From: JBBQVS01 sp963792705
GTDB taxonomy: Bacteria; Chloroflexota; Ktedonobacteria; Ktedonobacterales; Ktedonobacteraceae
Direction: 5' to 3'
Length of the DNA stretch: 64,000 bases
NCBI GenBank assembly: GCA_963792705.1
Contig: CAWBXD010000005.1
Location: 151,008 to 215,007, forward strand
In this document: positions 1 to 9,900 of the stretch, in pieces
How positions within the stretch are numbered: position 1 is the stretch's first letter
How the letters are laid out: each line of letters opens with the position of its first letter
The notes under the pieces: model-generated
What the model saw: the letters and a program-made list of their open reading frames with translations, nothing else
What the model was told of the DNA's origin: nothing
Database searches by the model: none
Translations under genes and position numbers: made by a program

Positions 1-846
1 TTTGAGAAGGACTCGACACGCACGCGAAGTGGCTTTGAGGTAGCGGCTTACGACCAGGGAGCACACGTGACCTATATGGGACCGAGTGGTTCGCATCTCG
101 AAACGTCCGAGACGCTCAAAGATACAGCGCGTGTCTTGGGCCGTTTCTATGATGGCATTGAGTTTCGTGGCTTTGCTCAAGCGGATGCAGAAGCACTCGC
201 TCGCTATAGCGGAGTGCCAGTCTGGAATGGACTCACGAATGAGGCACATCCAACTCAAATTCTCGCGGACTTCCTCACGATGGAGGAACATGCCCACAAA
301 CCTCTTGAATCTGTCTCGTTTTGCTTCCTGGGTGATGTTGGCTACAACATGGGAGACTCTCTCATGATTGGAGCCGCCACGATGGGGATCGACATTCGGT
401 TAGCCGGTCCCAGGTCTACGTGGCCCAGCGAGACATGGGTGAATCAAGCCCGGGTAGTCGCTAAAGAAAACGGGGCCAGTATTACTGTAACAGAGGATGT
501 CATATCGGCGGTACGAGGATGCGACTTCCTCTATACCGACGTATGGGTTTCTATGGGTGAATCACCTGACCTATGGAGTGAGCGTATTAAAGAGATGCTA
601 CCCTATCGGGTGACAAGCGAACTGATGAGGGCAACGGACAATTCCAACACAAAATTTCTGCACTGCCTTCCCTCTCTGCACAATAAGGAAACCACGCTGG
701 GGAAGCAACTTTTTGAGCAATATGGCTTGGATGGGCTGGAAGTCACCGACGAGGTGTTTGAGTCCAAAGCGTCAATCGTTTTCGATCAAGCGGAAAATCG
801 GTTACACACCATCAAAGCGATACTTGTCGCGACGTTGGGAGGATAG
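1..846 (+). CDS. arcB: Ornithine carbamoyltransferase, 5'-truncated by window edge
   Basis: The reading frame is open from base 1, so the gene begins upstream of the window. The first visible residues contain the carbamoyl-phosphate binding motif STRTR (FEKDSTRTRSGFE), and the C-terminal half carries the ornithine-loop motif HCLPSLH, both diagnostic of OTCases. The enzyme interconverts ornithine plus carbamoyl phosphate and citrulline in the cytoplasm. A carbamate kinase gene starts only 3 nt after the stop. That points to the catabolic (arginine deiminase pathway) form, phosphorolysing citrulline to supply carbamoyl phosphate for ATP synthesis, rather than the biosynthetic ArgF. About 282 codons are visible of an expected 330 or so. 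The arcB name rests on this context and is an inference; the family assignment is firm. Confidence 0.93.
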   Translation, partial: FEKDSTRTRSGFEVAAYDQGAHVTYMGPSGSHLETSETLKDTARVLGRFYDGIEFRGFAQADAEALARYSGVPVWNGLTNEAHPTQILADFLTMEEHAHKPLESVSFCFLGDVGYNMGDSLMIGAATMGIDIRLAGPRSTWPSETWVNQARVVAKENGASITVTEDVISAVRGCDFLYTDVWVSMGESPDLWSERIKEMLPYRVTSELMRATDNSNTKFLHCLPSLHNKETTLGKQLFEQYGLDGLEVTDEVFESKASIVFDQAENRLHTIKAILVATLGG

Positions 847-849
847 AAG

Positions 850-1772
850 ATGCGTGTCGTCGTTGCATTGGGCGGAAACGCCCTTCTACGTCGTGGACAG
901 CTGATGATTGAACAAAACCAACGGGAGAATGTGAAGACAGCCGCACGTGCTCTCGCTGCAATTGCACAGGGGCATACACTGGTGATTACGCATGGTAATG
1001 GTCCGCAAGTAGGACTATTAGCACTACAGAATGCTGCCTATACAGTTGTAGAAGCTTATCCGCTTGATGTCCTGGGTGCGGAGTCGGAGGGGATGATTGG
1101 CTACTTGATTGAGCAAGAGTTGAGTAACATACTACCACCTGATCGACAGGTTGCGACCCTGCTTACGCAGACCGAGGTGGACCCAAACGATCCTGCATTC
1201 AAACGGCCTAGCAAGCCTATCGGTCCCGTGTATACGAAAGAGGAAGCCGAACGTCTGGCGAAAGAACGTGGGTGGGTGATCGCACCTGACAATGACGCCT
1301 TTCGTCGTGTGGTTCCCTCTCCCCTGCCGAAGCATATCTTTGAAATCAAGGTAATCGAGTTCCTGGTACAGCAAAAGGTCATTGTGATTTGCGCCGGAGG
1401 GGGTGGTATCCCAACAGTTATTCGCTCCGATGGTAGTCTCATCGGAGTTGAGGCGGTGATCGACAAAGATAGAGCAGGAGCCTTATTAGCTGAGCAACTC
1501 AAATGTGATGTCTACCTGATGCTCACCGATGTGAAGGCTGTCTATAGCAACTGGGGCAAACCGAACGCGCGAGTGATTGGCGAGCATCACCAGAAGCACT
1601 TCAGTCTCTTCCCTTTGCTGTAGGGTCGATGGGTCCAAAGGTGGAGGCAGCTTGTGAGTTCGTGCGTAAAACGGGAGGACGTGCTGTTATCGGAGCTTTG
1701 GAAGATGCATTGCTTCTATTACGTGGGGAGGCTGGCACCACAGTTACGGCCAGTACCATTGGGATTGAATAG
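850..1772 (+). pseudogene. arcC: Carbamate kinase, apparent single-base frameshift
   Basis: Carbamate kinase makes ATP from carbamoyl phosphate and ADP, the last step of the arginine deiminase pathway. The N-terminal part is typical (VVALGGNALLRRGQ, HGNGPQVGLL, GGGGIPTV, LLTDVKAVY). The uninterrupted frame stops at 1623 after 257 residues, where about 310 are expected. The missing C-terminus is present in another frame: from about 1581 it reads RASPEALQSLPFAVGSMGPK and continues through VEAACEFV to TASTIGIE and a TAG at 1770-1772. One base appears to be missing near 1579-1581. This is either a true inactivating mutation or a sequencing error. The start at 850 lies 3 nt after the upstream OTCase stop, so the two genes are an operon. 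Confidence 0.88.
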
Positions 1773-1852
1773 GTCTCGCACTTTGCGGCTCTAAGATCAT
1801 CAGTGGATTGTTTTGCAAACTTGTATAAGCCCTAGAAGAAAGCGAGAAATAG

Positions 1853-2290
1853 ATGGCATCTAATCCAAAAGCACAAGACCCAAATTTTCCATTTAACAAC
1901 GTGATAGGCATTCCATATCCAAAGCACTATGTGGTAGGGGTTATTGATAACCTACAGGAAGCTGAGAAGGCTGTACAGGCCCTACGGAACGCAGGATATG
2001 ATGGAGAGAATATCCGGCTTTACCGTAGGCAGGAGGTTGTACAGCTAGCTCAAGACCAAGAAAAGAAGCAAAACATCCTGACGCGCCTCGCCATCGCACT
2101 AGATGAAGACGAAGATGTGGAAGTACAGTTCTTCGAGGAGGAGGCGTGTCGAGGGCATCACCTTCTCCATGTCTACGCGCCCACTGCTGTACTCGTGGAC
2201 CGCGCGCGAGACATCTTTGTGGCTTATCACGCTCATACAATCAAGTACTTTGGAAGCTGGGCAATAGCAGACCTTCCATCATCACAATAG
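1853..2290 (+). CDS. Hypothetical protein, general-stress-like N-terminal fold
   Basis: A 145-residue soluble protein with no signal peptide or membrane segment. Residues about 26-57 (VVGVIDNLQEAEKAVQALR, then NAGYDGENIRLY) resemble the beta-alpha-beta start of small stress proteins of the YflT/general stress 17M type, in which a paired-helix ferredoxin-like fold is seen. The rest is acidic in the middle (a DEDEDVEVQFFEEE-type stretch) and has no motif I recognise. It stands alone between the arc genes and mgtA on the same strand. The function is unknown, and the stress-protein resemblance is only suggestive. Confidence 0.6.
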   Translation: MASNPKAQDPNFPFNNVIGIPYPKHYVVGVIDNLQEAEKAVQALRNAGYDGENIRLYRRQEVVQLAQDQEKKQNILTRLAIALDEDEDVEVQFFEEEACRGHHLLHVYAPTAVLVDRARDIFVAYHAHTIKYFGSWAIADLPSSQ

Positions 2291-2420
2291 ATGAGTAATG
2301 AGGAGAGGGTAAGCTGTGAGCTATATCGCCGCAACTCATACCGTCAGCTTGAATCACCAAAGTATGTCAGAGCCATTAGGTAAGCCTAAACAGTATGAAT
2401 ATGAATAGGAACACAAGCTA

Positions 2421-4952
2421 ATGAACCAACAGCCATTCTCGTCTCCTTTCTGGAGCATGCCTACCAACGATGTTCTGCGGCAATTGCAGACAACTTCAAA
2501 AGGTTTGACCGATGAAGATGCCAATCTGCGGTTGAAACGCGCGGGTTCCCGTCATCTCAATGGCACTAGGAAAAGGCATGAACTTGTGTTGCTCCTTTCG
2601 CAATTTACCGATCCTATTAGCCTCATTTTGCTCTTCGCTGCCGGAATCTCCTTGTTTCTGCAAGATACGACCGATGCTATCATTATTCTGATTATTCTCT
2701 TTGTCAGCGGCCTCCTCAGTTTCTGGCAGGAGTATGGTGCCAACGATGCTGTGCAAAAATTGCTGGCGCGAGTGCAGGTGACTGCTACCGTCTTGCGCGA
2801 TGGCACTCCTCAAGAAATCTCCGCGCAAGCAGTCGTCCGGGGTGATATTGTCATCTTACATGCAGGCGACCTTATTCCTGGGGATTGTCTTCTTTTTAAT
2901 GAAAAGGACCTCTTTGTGGATGAATCGGCACTCACGGGTGAGACCTATCCGGCGGAGAAGGTGGTGGGCGTATTTCCCTCCACAACACCCCTTGCTGAGC
3001 GAAAAAATACGCTCTTCTTTGGAACTCACGTGGTGAGCGGTGAAGCTTCCGCCGTCGTGATCTCTGTCGGAGTGGAGACCGAATTTGGCAAGATATCTCA
3101 ACGTTTGAATGTCAAACCACCTATGACCGAGTTCGAGCGAGGTATACGGCAGTTTGGCTATTTGCTCTTGGAAATCACACTTGTTCTGGTTGTTAGCATC
3201 TTTGCTATTAACGTCTATTTCCATCGCCCCGTCCTTGATTTTCTCCTGTTCGCTTTGGCTCTTGCTGTAGGACTCACGCCACAACTCCTACCCGCTATTA
3301 TCAGTATCAATCTTGCTTCTGGCGCAAAACGTATGGCAAGCCAGCAGGTGATCGTCAGACGCCTCAACTCAATCGAAAACTTTGGCAGCATGAACGTTTT
3401 GTGTTCCGATAAAACAGGCACCTTAACAGAAGGCATCATGAAAGTGCGCTCAGCTTTACAGCCTGATAAACAGCCTAGCGAAAAGGTGCTTCTCTATGCC
3501 TATCTCAATGCTTTTTTTCAATCTGGCTTTCCCAACCCCACCGATCAGGCTATTCGTGCGAATAGTCAAGGGCAACTGGATATCTCATCGTATAAGAAAC
3601 AGGATGAGGTTCCCTATGATTTCCTGCGCAAACGCTTAACAATTGTTGTGAGAAAAGACGAAGCCCATCTCATGGTGAGCAAGGGGGCGGTGCCAAATGT
3701 GCTTGATATCTGTACGACTGCTGAACTTGCTCCTGGTAACGTGGTTGAGATTACTCAGGCGGAAGCACAGATTCAACGATGTTATCAGAGCCTCAGTACA
3801 CAGGGCTTTCGCACATTAGGTGTTGCATATAAGGAGGTGACATCAGCTCCTGTCACCAAAGACGATGAAAAGAGCCTGACCTTCCTCGGCTTCCTTGTCT
3901 TCGAGGATCCGCCTAAGCTTGGTATAGTTGAGACGATTAACCAATTGAGGCAGTTGGGTGTCTCGCTAAAAATCATCACAGGTGATAATCGGCTTGTAGC
4001 TGTTAATGTTGGTCAACAAGTGGGAGTCGCAACAACTCATGTGCTCACCGGATCAGACCTGCACAAGATGAATGACGCCGCGCTCATTCGACAAGTGAAC
4101 GACGTTGACATCTTCGCCGAGATCGAGCCGAATCAGAAAGAGCATCTTCTTCTCGCTTTAAGGAAAGCTGGCAATGTGGTGGGTTATATAGGCGACGGTA
4201 TCAACGATGCGCCAGCATTGCATGCCGCCGACGTGGGAATATCGGTTGATAGTGCGGTGGATGTGGCAAAGGATGCCGCCGATATAGTTTTGCTTGTCAA
4301 AGACCTCTCTGTGCTTGTGCAAGGAGTGCGCGAGGGCCGACAGACCTTTGCTAACACGCTGAAGTATGTGTTCATGGCAACCAGCGCGAACTTCGGCAAC
4401 ATGTTCAGCATGGCTGGTGCATCGCTGTTTCTCTCCTTTTTACCCCTGCTGCCCAAGCAAATTCTGCTGACGAACGTACTAACAGATATTCCTGAGACCA
4501 CGATCTCCACCGATAGCGTAGACGACGAGGCGGTGCAAAAACCACGTCGCTGGAACATCGCCTTTATTCGTAATTTCATGCTCGTGTTTGGGCTTCTCAG
4601 TTCGGTCTTTGATTATCTCACCTTTGGAGTCTTGCTCTTCGTCTTACATGCGAACGTTTCTCAATTCAGAACTGGCTGGTTTCTGGAGTCGGTGATTTCG
4701 GCAACTCTGATTGTGTTGGTCATCAGAAGCCAGAAGCCATTCTACAGAAGTAGGCCCAGCCTCCCGTTGTTGGGTGCGACACTCATTATTGTTGCCTGTA
4801 CACTGACACTTCCCTACACACCACTCGCACCAATTTTAGGCTTTCAGCCACTAAGTATGCTCTTTGTTGGCATGATGAGTGCAATCGTTGTTCTCTATAT
4901 CTTCACAGCTGAGCTTGCGAAACGCTGGTTCTACAGTCGAGTCACTGCCTAA
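2421..4952 (+). CDS. mgtA: Magnesium-translocating P-type ATPase (MgtA type)
   Basis: An 843-residue P3B-type ATPase that would import Mg2+ across the cytoplasmic membrane using ATP. Seen in order: N-terminal cation-ATPase domain; actuator domain with the LTGET loop (DESALTGETYPAEK); phosphorylation site CSDKTGTLTEG with Asp at about residue 330; nucleotide-binding KGA motif (MVSKGAVPN); hinge TGDN and GDGINDAPAL; then C-terminal membrane helices. The NVLTDIPETTIS segment at the start of the C-terminal membrane block is characteristic of MgtA/MgtB rather than Ca2+ or K+ pumps. Length matches the family (about 850-900). No Mg2+ riboswitch could be recognised in the 130-nt leader. A bidirectional terminator follows. 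Confidence 0.93.
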   Translation: MNQQPFSSPFWSMPTNDVLRQLQTTSKGLTDEDANLRLKRAGSRHLNGTRKRHELVLLLSQFTDPISLILLFAAGISLFLQDTTDAIIILIILFVSGLLSFWQEYGANDAVQKLLARVQVTATVLRDGTPQEISAQAVVRGDIVILHAGDLIPGDCLLFNEKDLFVDESALTGETYPAEKVVGVFPSTTPLAERKNTLFFGTHVVSGEASAVVISVGVETEFGKISQRLNVKPPMTEFERGIRQFGYLLLEITLVLVVSIFAINVYFHRPVLDFLLFALALAVGLTPQLLPAIISINLASGAKRMASQQVIVRRLNSIENFGSMNVLCSDKTGTLTEGIMKVRSALQPDKQPSEKVLLYAYLNAFFQSGFPNPTDQAIRANSQGQLDISSYKKQDEVPYDFLRKRLTIVVRKDEAHLMVSKGAVPNVLDICTTAELAPGNVVEITQAEAQIQRCYQSLSTQGFRTLGVAYKEVTSAPVTKDDEKSLTFLGFLVFEDPPKLGIVETINQLRQLGVSLKIITGDNRLVAVNVGQQVGVATTHVLTGSDLHKMNDAALIRQVNDVDIFAEIEPNQKEHLLLALRKAGNVVGYIGDGINDAPALHAADVGISVDSAVDVAKDAADIVLLVKDLSVLVQGVREGRQTFANTLKYVFMATSANFGNMFSMAGASLFLSFLPLLPKQILLTNVLTDIPETTISTDSVDDEAVQKPRRWNIAFIRNFMLVFGLLSSVFDYLTFGVLLFVLHANVSQFRTGWFLESVISATLIVLVIRSQKPFYRSRPSLPLLGATLIIVACTLTLPYTPLAPILGFQPLSMLFVGMMSAIVVLYIFTAELAKRWFYSRVTA

Positions 4953-5018
4953 TGTGTCATTTTCGTAGATGATGAAACACTTTCTAAGGCACTGATAGAG
5001 GATGAGGCGTTCAGTAGG

Positions 5019-5063
5019 AAAAAAGAACGGCATTGCCATTTGATAGCAGTGCCGTTCTTTTTT
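5019..5063. terminator. Bidirectional rho-independent terminator
   Basis: A 14-nt arm, A-rich then AAGAACGGCA, pairs perfectly with TGCCGTTCTT plus four further T residues, around a 17-nt loop. The arm has A-tracts on one side and T-tracts on the other, so it works on both strands. It sits between the convergent mgtA gene and the DUF1269-like gene. Confidence 0.85.
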
Positions 5064-5112
5064 AGGAAATCATGCGACCAACATGAATTTTTCGTGTATG
5101 ATACATCTTCTC

Positions 5113-5556
5113 TTAACAGCTACTACGGGAAGCAGCAGCTTTCAGCAGAACTTTCTGTTCCTCTGTGAGTCCAGCATAGATGAGGTTGCCATTAAACTGT
5201 CTAAGTTTAATAATGATATCCCTACTGGCATACGGCTCTACTAGACTGAAGAAGGCTGAGGTGCCGGGCTGGAACAGTTGTTTAAACTTCTCGATGGACC
5301 AGTCATCAATGTGATGTCCCCATCCTGAAAGCACTGTTTTGATTAGGAACTCCCAGTGCTCATGACTGAACCCGTTCTCACTTATTGGATGGGACCATTG
5401 CTGGACGATTACCTCACCATTCTGCTTGTAAGTAGCCATTGCTGCATTATTGACTGGAAATGATTCAGCTTTCAGCGTCTCCTGAAGCGTATCAAAAAGG
5501 CGTTCAGCGGCTTGCTCATCCTCAAAGACGAGAACGACCACAGTACTATCAGCCAT
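5113..5556 (-). CDS. DUF1269-like protein
   Basis: A 147-residue protein whose start (VVVLVFEDEQAAERLFDTL) and end (PGTSAFFSLVEPYASRDI, then LRQFNGNLIYAGLTEEQK) match the pattern of DUF1269 proteins: a ferredoxin-like beta-alpha-beta opening, a 'pGtSalf.Lv' strand and a C-terminal 'lsee.e..L' helix. The glycine-rich hydrophobic middle found in many members is replaced by a polar stretch rich in His and Trp, so it is probably soluble. The biochemical role of the family is unknown. It is convergent with mgtA across a shared terminator. Confidence 0.7.
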   Translation of the reverse strand: MADSTVVVLVFEDEQAAERLFDTLQETLKAESFPVNNAAMATYKQNGEVIVQQWSHPISENGFSHEHWEFLIKTVLSGWGHHIDDWSIEKFKQLFQPGTSAFFSLVEPYASRDIIIKLRQFNGNLIYAGLTEEQKVLLKAAASRSSC

Positions 5557-5671
5557 ATCGTTATTCCTCTTTTCTTCTTACTTATTAAAGAACACTTTGA
5601 ACATTACAAGGAAAGCTTTTACGAGAACACATTTTTTGTCGGGTCAATAAGGGTATACTGCATCTCAGCGT

Positions 5672-6628
5672 CTACTGCTGCACGTTCAGCACGATCTTGC
5701 CACGATTTTGTCGTCCCTCTAGCCTCTGGTGGGCTTGCTGTGCCTCTTCCAAAGGAAACACGGAATCGAGATGAATAGAGAGTTGCCTAGTATCAACAAG
5801 ATGAGCGAGTTCACTCAGTTGTTTGCCATTTGGTCGAACATAAAAGAGGTCTGCCTTAACACCTTGTCGCGGCTTTACCTGCTCCAGGTCCACGATAGAG
5901 ACCATGCGTCCCCCATTCCGTAGCGTCTCCAAAGCACTTGCGGCTGTCTTCCCTCCGACACAATCGAGTACGGCATCGATGCCTTCTGCATGAGTAGCAC
6001 ATACAGCAGCAACGATATCGGTTTGTGTATAATCTATGAGTTCACTCGCACCAAGTTCGGACAAATACCCATGATTGTGTGTGCTGGCAATGGCGATGAT
6101 GTGTGCTCCCAAACGAGCAGCCAATTGAACCGCAAAGCCTCCTGTTGTGCCAGAGGCCGCCGTGATGAGAAGCGTTTCACCTGCTCGTAGAGCAAGTGCC
6201 TCGGTGAGAGTCTGATACGCTGTTAGTCCGTTGACAGGAAGTGCTGCTGCATGTAGAGCATCGACAAGAGTTGGAGTAGCAGTTACGAGATCTGCGGGAA
6301 TGGCGACATATTCAGCGTAATGTCCAATTCCTGCTTGGTATGTAAAGCTCATCACGGTGTCGCCAACGTGCCATCTTGTCACATTCGATCCAACCTGCTC
6401 GATGATGCCAACTGATTCCCAACCAAGAATGAGAGGAAATTGCTGTCCTTCCAAGGTCACGGCTCCCTGACGTGCCTTCACATCCCACAGGCCCACACCA
6501 GCCGCTTGCACGCGGATTAAGACCTCGTTCTGGTCAAGAGTGGGAATGGGTAGGCGCATAAGTTCGAGGCGTTCTGGCCCTCCGTAATCCGTGATAGCAA
6601 TAGTTTGCATAAGTTTTTCTTTTGCCAT
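5672..6628 (-). CDS. Zinc-binding-type alcohol dehydrogenase / quinone oxidoreductase
   Basis: A medium-chain dehydrogenase/reductase of about 318 residues. The start at 6628 is chosen because GGAG lies 8 nt upstream and the protein then begins at the usual family N-terminus (TIAITDYGGPERLEL). The open frame extends 64 codons further upstream, but without homologous-looking sequence. Residues about 30-110 form the GroES-like domain (VLIRVQAAGVGLWDVKARQG). A Rossmann segment (LLITAASGTTGGFAVQLAA) binds NAD(P)H, with the AASGTTG form typical of zinc-lacking quinone oxidoreductases. The structural-zinc cysteine cluster is absent. It probably reduces quinones or enones in the cytoplasm; the substrate is unknown. 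Confidence 0.87.
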   Translation of the reverse strand: MAKEKLMQTIAITDYGGPERLELMRLPIPTLDQNEVLIRVQAAGVGLWDVKARQGAVTLEGQQFPLILGWESVGIIEQVGSNVTRWHVGDTVMSFTYQAGIGHYAEYVAIPADLVTATPTLVDALHAAALPVNGLTAYQTLTEALALRAGETLLITAASGTTGGFAVQLAARLGAHIIAIASTHNHGYLSELGASELIDYTQTDIVAAVCATHAEGIDAVLDCVGGKTAASALETLRNGGRMVSIVDLEQVKPRQGVKADLFYVRPNGKQLSELAHLVDTRQLSIHLDSVFPLEEAQQAHQRLEGRQNRGKIVLNVQQ

Positions 6629-6890
6629 AGGAAATACTCCAAATTGTCTTTTCGCTCTACTGTTTCTCGCTAGCCCCAGCGAACTCATCTCTTCTTTCAC
6701 ACCAACTAGTGTAGTATTGTGTGAAAGTGATGTCATGAGTCGAAAGATGTATTGTGAGTTAATTTCCCGTTCTCTTAGAACCATAGACATGCAGAATGTA
6801 AAACACGTCTTATGCTCCATTAAGATAAGTAGTATGTGAGAGGGATAAGTGCCTTAGGAGGTGCAGTGATTTACATGTGATAATTAGGAG

Positions 6891-6919
6891 GAACCTGTAT
6901 GGGCGTCTCATACAGGTTC
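6891..6919. terminator. Hairpin downstream of the first WD40 gene
   Basis: GAACCTGTATG and CATACAGGTTC form an 11-bp perfect stem with a 7-nt loop, 9 nt beyond the stop of the minus-strand gene ending at 6929. The T-tract is poor on both strands, so it may stabilise the RNA 3' end rather than be a strong intrinsic terminator. Confidence 0.55.
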
Positions 6920-6928
6920 TTGGAGCCG

Positions 6929-9900
6929 CTAATTTTCGACCGCGCCCAATGTGCGCAACACCGCTTTTTGTGCCTCAGTAACACCTCGAATACCTGAGAT
7001 GTCGAGTCGCTCGTAAGGCCGCTCTAGGCGCAGCGTTTGCAGATGCTCACCACTCTCGATATTCCAGAGAAGAATAGCCCCATCTTGCCCACAACTAGCC
7101 AGCCTATGACCGTCAGGACTTACCTTGAGCGCATACACCATTCCCTGATGTGCCTCTCGCACCCGTATGCGCTGTCCGCTGTCAATCTCCCACCAGCACA
7201 ACTTACCATCACTGCCCCCACTGACAAGCTGCTTTCCGTCAGGACTCCACACGACTGTAAAGGCTGCCCAGGGATGGGCAGACAGAACGTGTATCCGCTC
7301 TCCACTCTCTGCCTTCCACACGATGAGTTCTCCATGCTCTCTACCACCACTGGCAGAAGCCAACCATTTCCCGTCAGGACTCCAGGCCACACTCCTGACG
7401 CCCCAGGTATGCCCTGCCATCTGTCGCAGCAGAGTCCCATCGGAGCCGTTCCATAGATACACGAAGCCATCCCACCCTGCGCCGACCAACTGCGTGCCGT
7501 CAGGACTCCAAGCCACAGTATGGATACGAGTCGGTTGCGGGGTCTGTGCGATCCAAAGATACGCATGTGCTGGGATGTCCCATACCTGCACTCCCCGCAT
7601 AAAGCTTCCACCTGCTAACTGGCGTCCATCGGGACTCCAGGCCACAGACAGGAAGAGAGTGTCATCTGCTTCGGGGTCCTGAAGCATCTCGATACAGGCA
7701 CCTGTCGTGGGGTTCCATAGTCCAACATGCCCATCATTCGCCGCACTTGCCAGCAGCTGTCCATTAGGACTCCATGCCACTCCCTGCACAACTTCGCTAT
7801 GTCCACGCAACACGCTCTGGGATGGAACTGGAGCGACCTCCCAAAGTATCACACCAAAAGAGCCACCTGCGATGAATCGTCCATCGGGACTCCAGTCGAT
7901 GCTAGTAAGGATCTCTAAGTAACAATCAATGGTGCGCAAACACTGAGCACGTTCCACGTCCCACATCTGCAGGAAACCAGCACTGCTACTGACCAAAGTG
8001 TGGCTGTCGGGGGTGAAGGCAATGGAAGCAATTAAGTTGTCATCCCCAGTCCGCAAACACGCTCGCGCTTTCCCCTGCACTATGTCCCAGAGGAAGATTG
8101 TGCCATCCCATTCCCCACTGGCTATGGTGCGTCCATCAGGACTCCAGGCCACACGCATTCCTCGGACCATATGCCTAAAGAATGTCTGGAGACAACTCCC
8201 GTTTTTCATTTCCCACAGCTTGAGAGTACCATCATGGCCCGTACTCGCAAGTTGTGTGCCATCGGGGGAGAAGGCTAGACCTGTCACCCAACTGGCATGT
8301 CCCGAAATTCGTTGCGCGTGGATGTCAGTATCCGGCATCTCAGGCTTCCATAGCCAAATGCTTCCATCGGCGTAGCCACTGGCAAGCAATCTACCATCAG
8401 GACTCCAGGCCAGTGAGTAGACTGTGGAACTCTGACCAGCAAGCTCTTGCACCTGTGTGCCGTTCTGCGCGTCCCACAGTCGAATCAGATTATCATCTCC
8501 TCCACTTGCCAACAGGTGTCCATCGGGAGAAAACGTGATATCGTTGACGCGCCCGTTGTGCCAGCCCATCCAGAGCAATGTGCCATGCTCGATCTCCCAG
8601 AGCTTGACCGTATTATCCCAGCCTCCGCTCGCAAGGGTGCGTCCATCAGGGCTAAAGGCCAGTGCATAGATATTGGTGATGTGGCCCAGCCAGCCCAGGT
8701 GCAAGGTCCGTTTTGCCTCCTGACCCCACTCCCACACCCATATGTTCCCTTGAGTACTGGCCGCAGCCCAGTACTGTCCATTCTTACTAATGGCGACTGC
8801 TGTACTCTGTCCGAGAGACTCGGTAAAGACGCTGTCTCGTACAGTTGATCCAACCAGCCATGCATCATGCATCTGCATCTGTAAAGAAGCTTCGCGAAGA
8901 CCACACCCTGAAAGATTGATACCGTGGAGTTGCCCTTTGAGCTGTCGCAACAGCATCACAATGTTGGTGGGTCCATACCCGTGCGTGTCCAGGTCAAACG
9001 ACCGTATCAGGTCAAGAGAGTATAGCAATTGCTGTTCAATTGCGCCTTTGCGGTGCTCTGCAACTCCCAGGTGAAAAAGGACAGGTGCAAGAAGAAGCCG
9101 CTCCTGAGTTTGCTGAATATACGTTTTCGCGCTTGCCAGGGAAAGCGCATAGGTGAGCAGGACATCGTGCTCATGGCGTTGTACGTCACGTGCCATGTGC
9201 GTGACCAACTCGTCCGTGACGTACTCCATGACCACCGATTGTAGCGTGAAGAGCGTCCGTTGCGGTCCATGCTCAACGAGCGAACGACGACGCAAGTCTT
9301 CGAGAGCTTCCAACAGAGAAAGGCGTGGCACAGGTGTGACAGAGAGAGAGAGCAAACGGCTGATGTCCGTTGGCTCACGCACTATGGCAAGCCAGCGCAA
9401 AACCGATTGTTCGATAAAGGTCAAGCGTGCGAATTGTTGGGCGAGCAGAGTGCGTACACCTTGAAAGATGAGATACCCTTCCGCGAGAAATTCTCCAATC
9501 TCGCTCCCGAATAGCTCCCGAATCGTTTCTGCCACTATTTTGAGAGCAAGTGGGTTACCCGAATAGGCGTCGATCAGTTGTCGTCTTGCTTCGGCGTCTC
9601 CTTGTAGTTGCTTTTCTAACAAAATATGTTTGCCAGCTTCCTCATCAAGTCCAGCTATATGCAAAGAGCGTACAGGTGTGTGACTGCCCTCCAATGACTT
9701 TAGTTCAGCAGGTTTCTCACGTGAGGTGAGAAGAACGCAGCTTTGATGTTGGGTAGTACCGATACGCTCAAGGAGTCGCCCATAGCCTTCGTAGCCGACT
9801 CGATATTGGCCTGACTGCTCTCCTTCTTGTAAAAGTGTTTCCATGTTATCCAGCACAACGAGACAACGACGCGTTTGTAGCAATGTAAGCAGAAGGGTCA

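Noticed and set aside
1132..1502. Minus-strand frames inside carbamate kinase
   Set aside because: They are shadows of a well-conserved plus-strand gene.
2291..2420. Mg2+ riboswitch or leader peptide upstream of mgtA
   Set aside because: No conserved M-box-like helices or proline-rich leader frame could be seen in the 130 nt before the start.
6929..8800. Regularly spaced DNA repeats of about 120-130 bp suggesting a tandem array
   Set aside because: The periodicity follows the WD40 codon repeats (SPDG turns) and is explained by protein structure, not a CRISPR or satellite.
7037..9514. Many plus-strand frames over the first WD40 gene, and similar ones over the other two
   Set aside because: They are antisense to long, conserved WD40/NB-ARC coding sequence and have repeated low-complexity translations that mirror the WD40 repeats.
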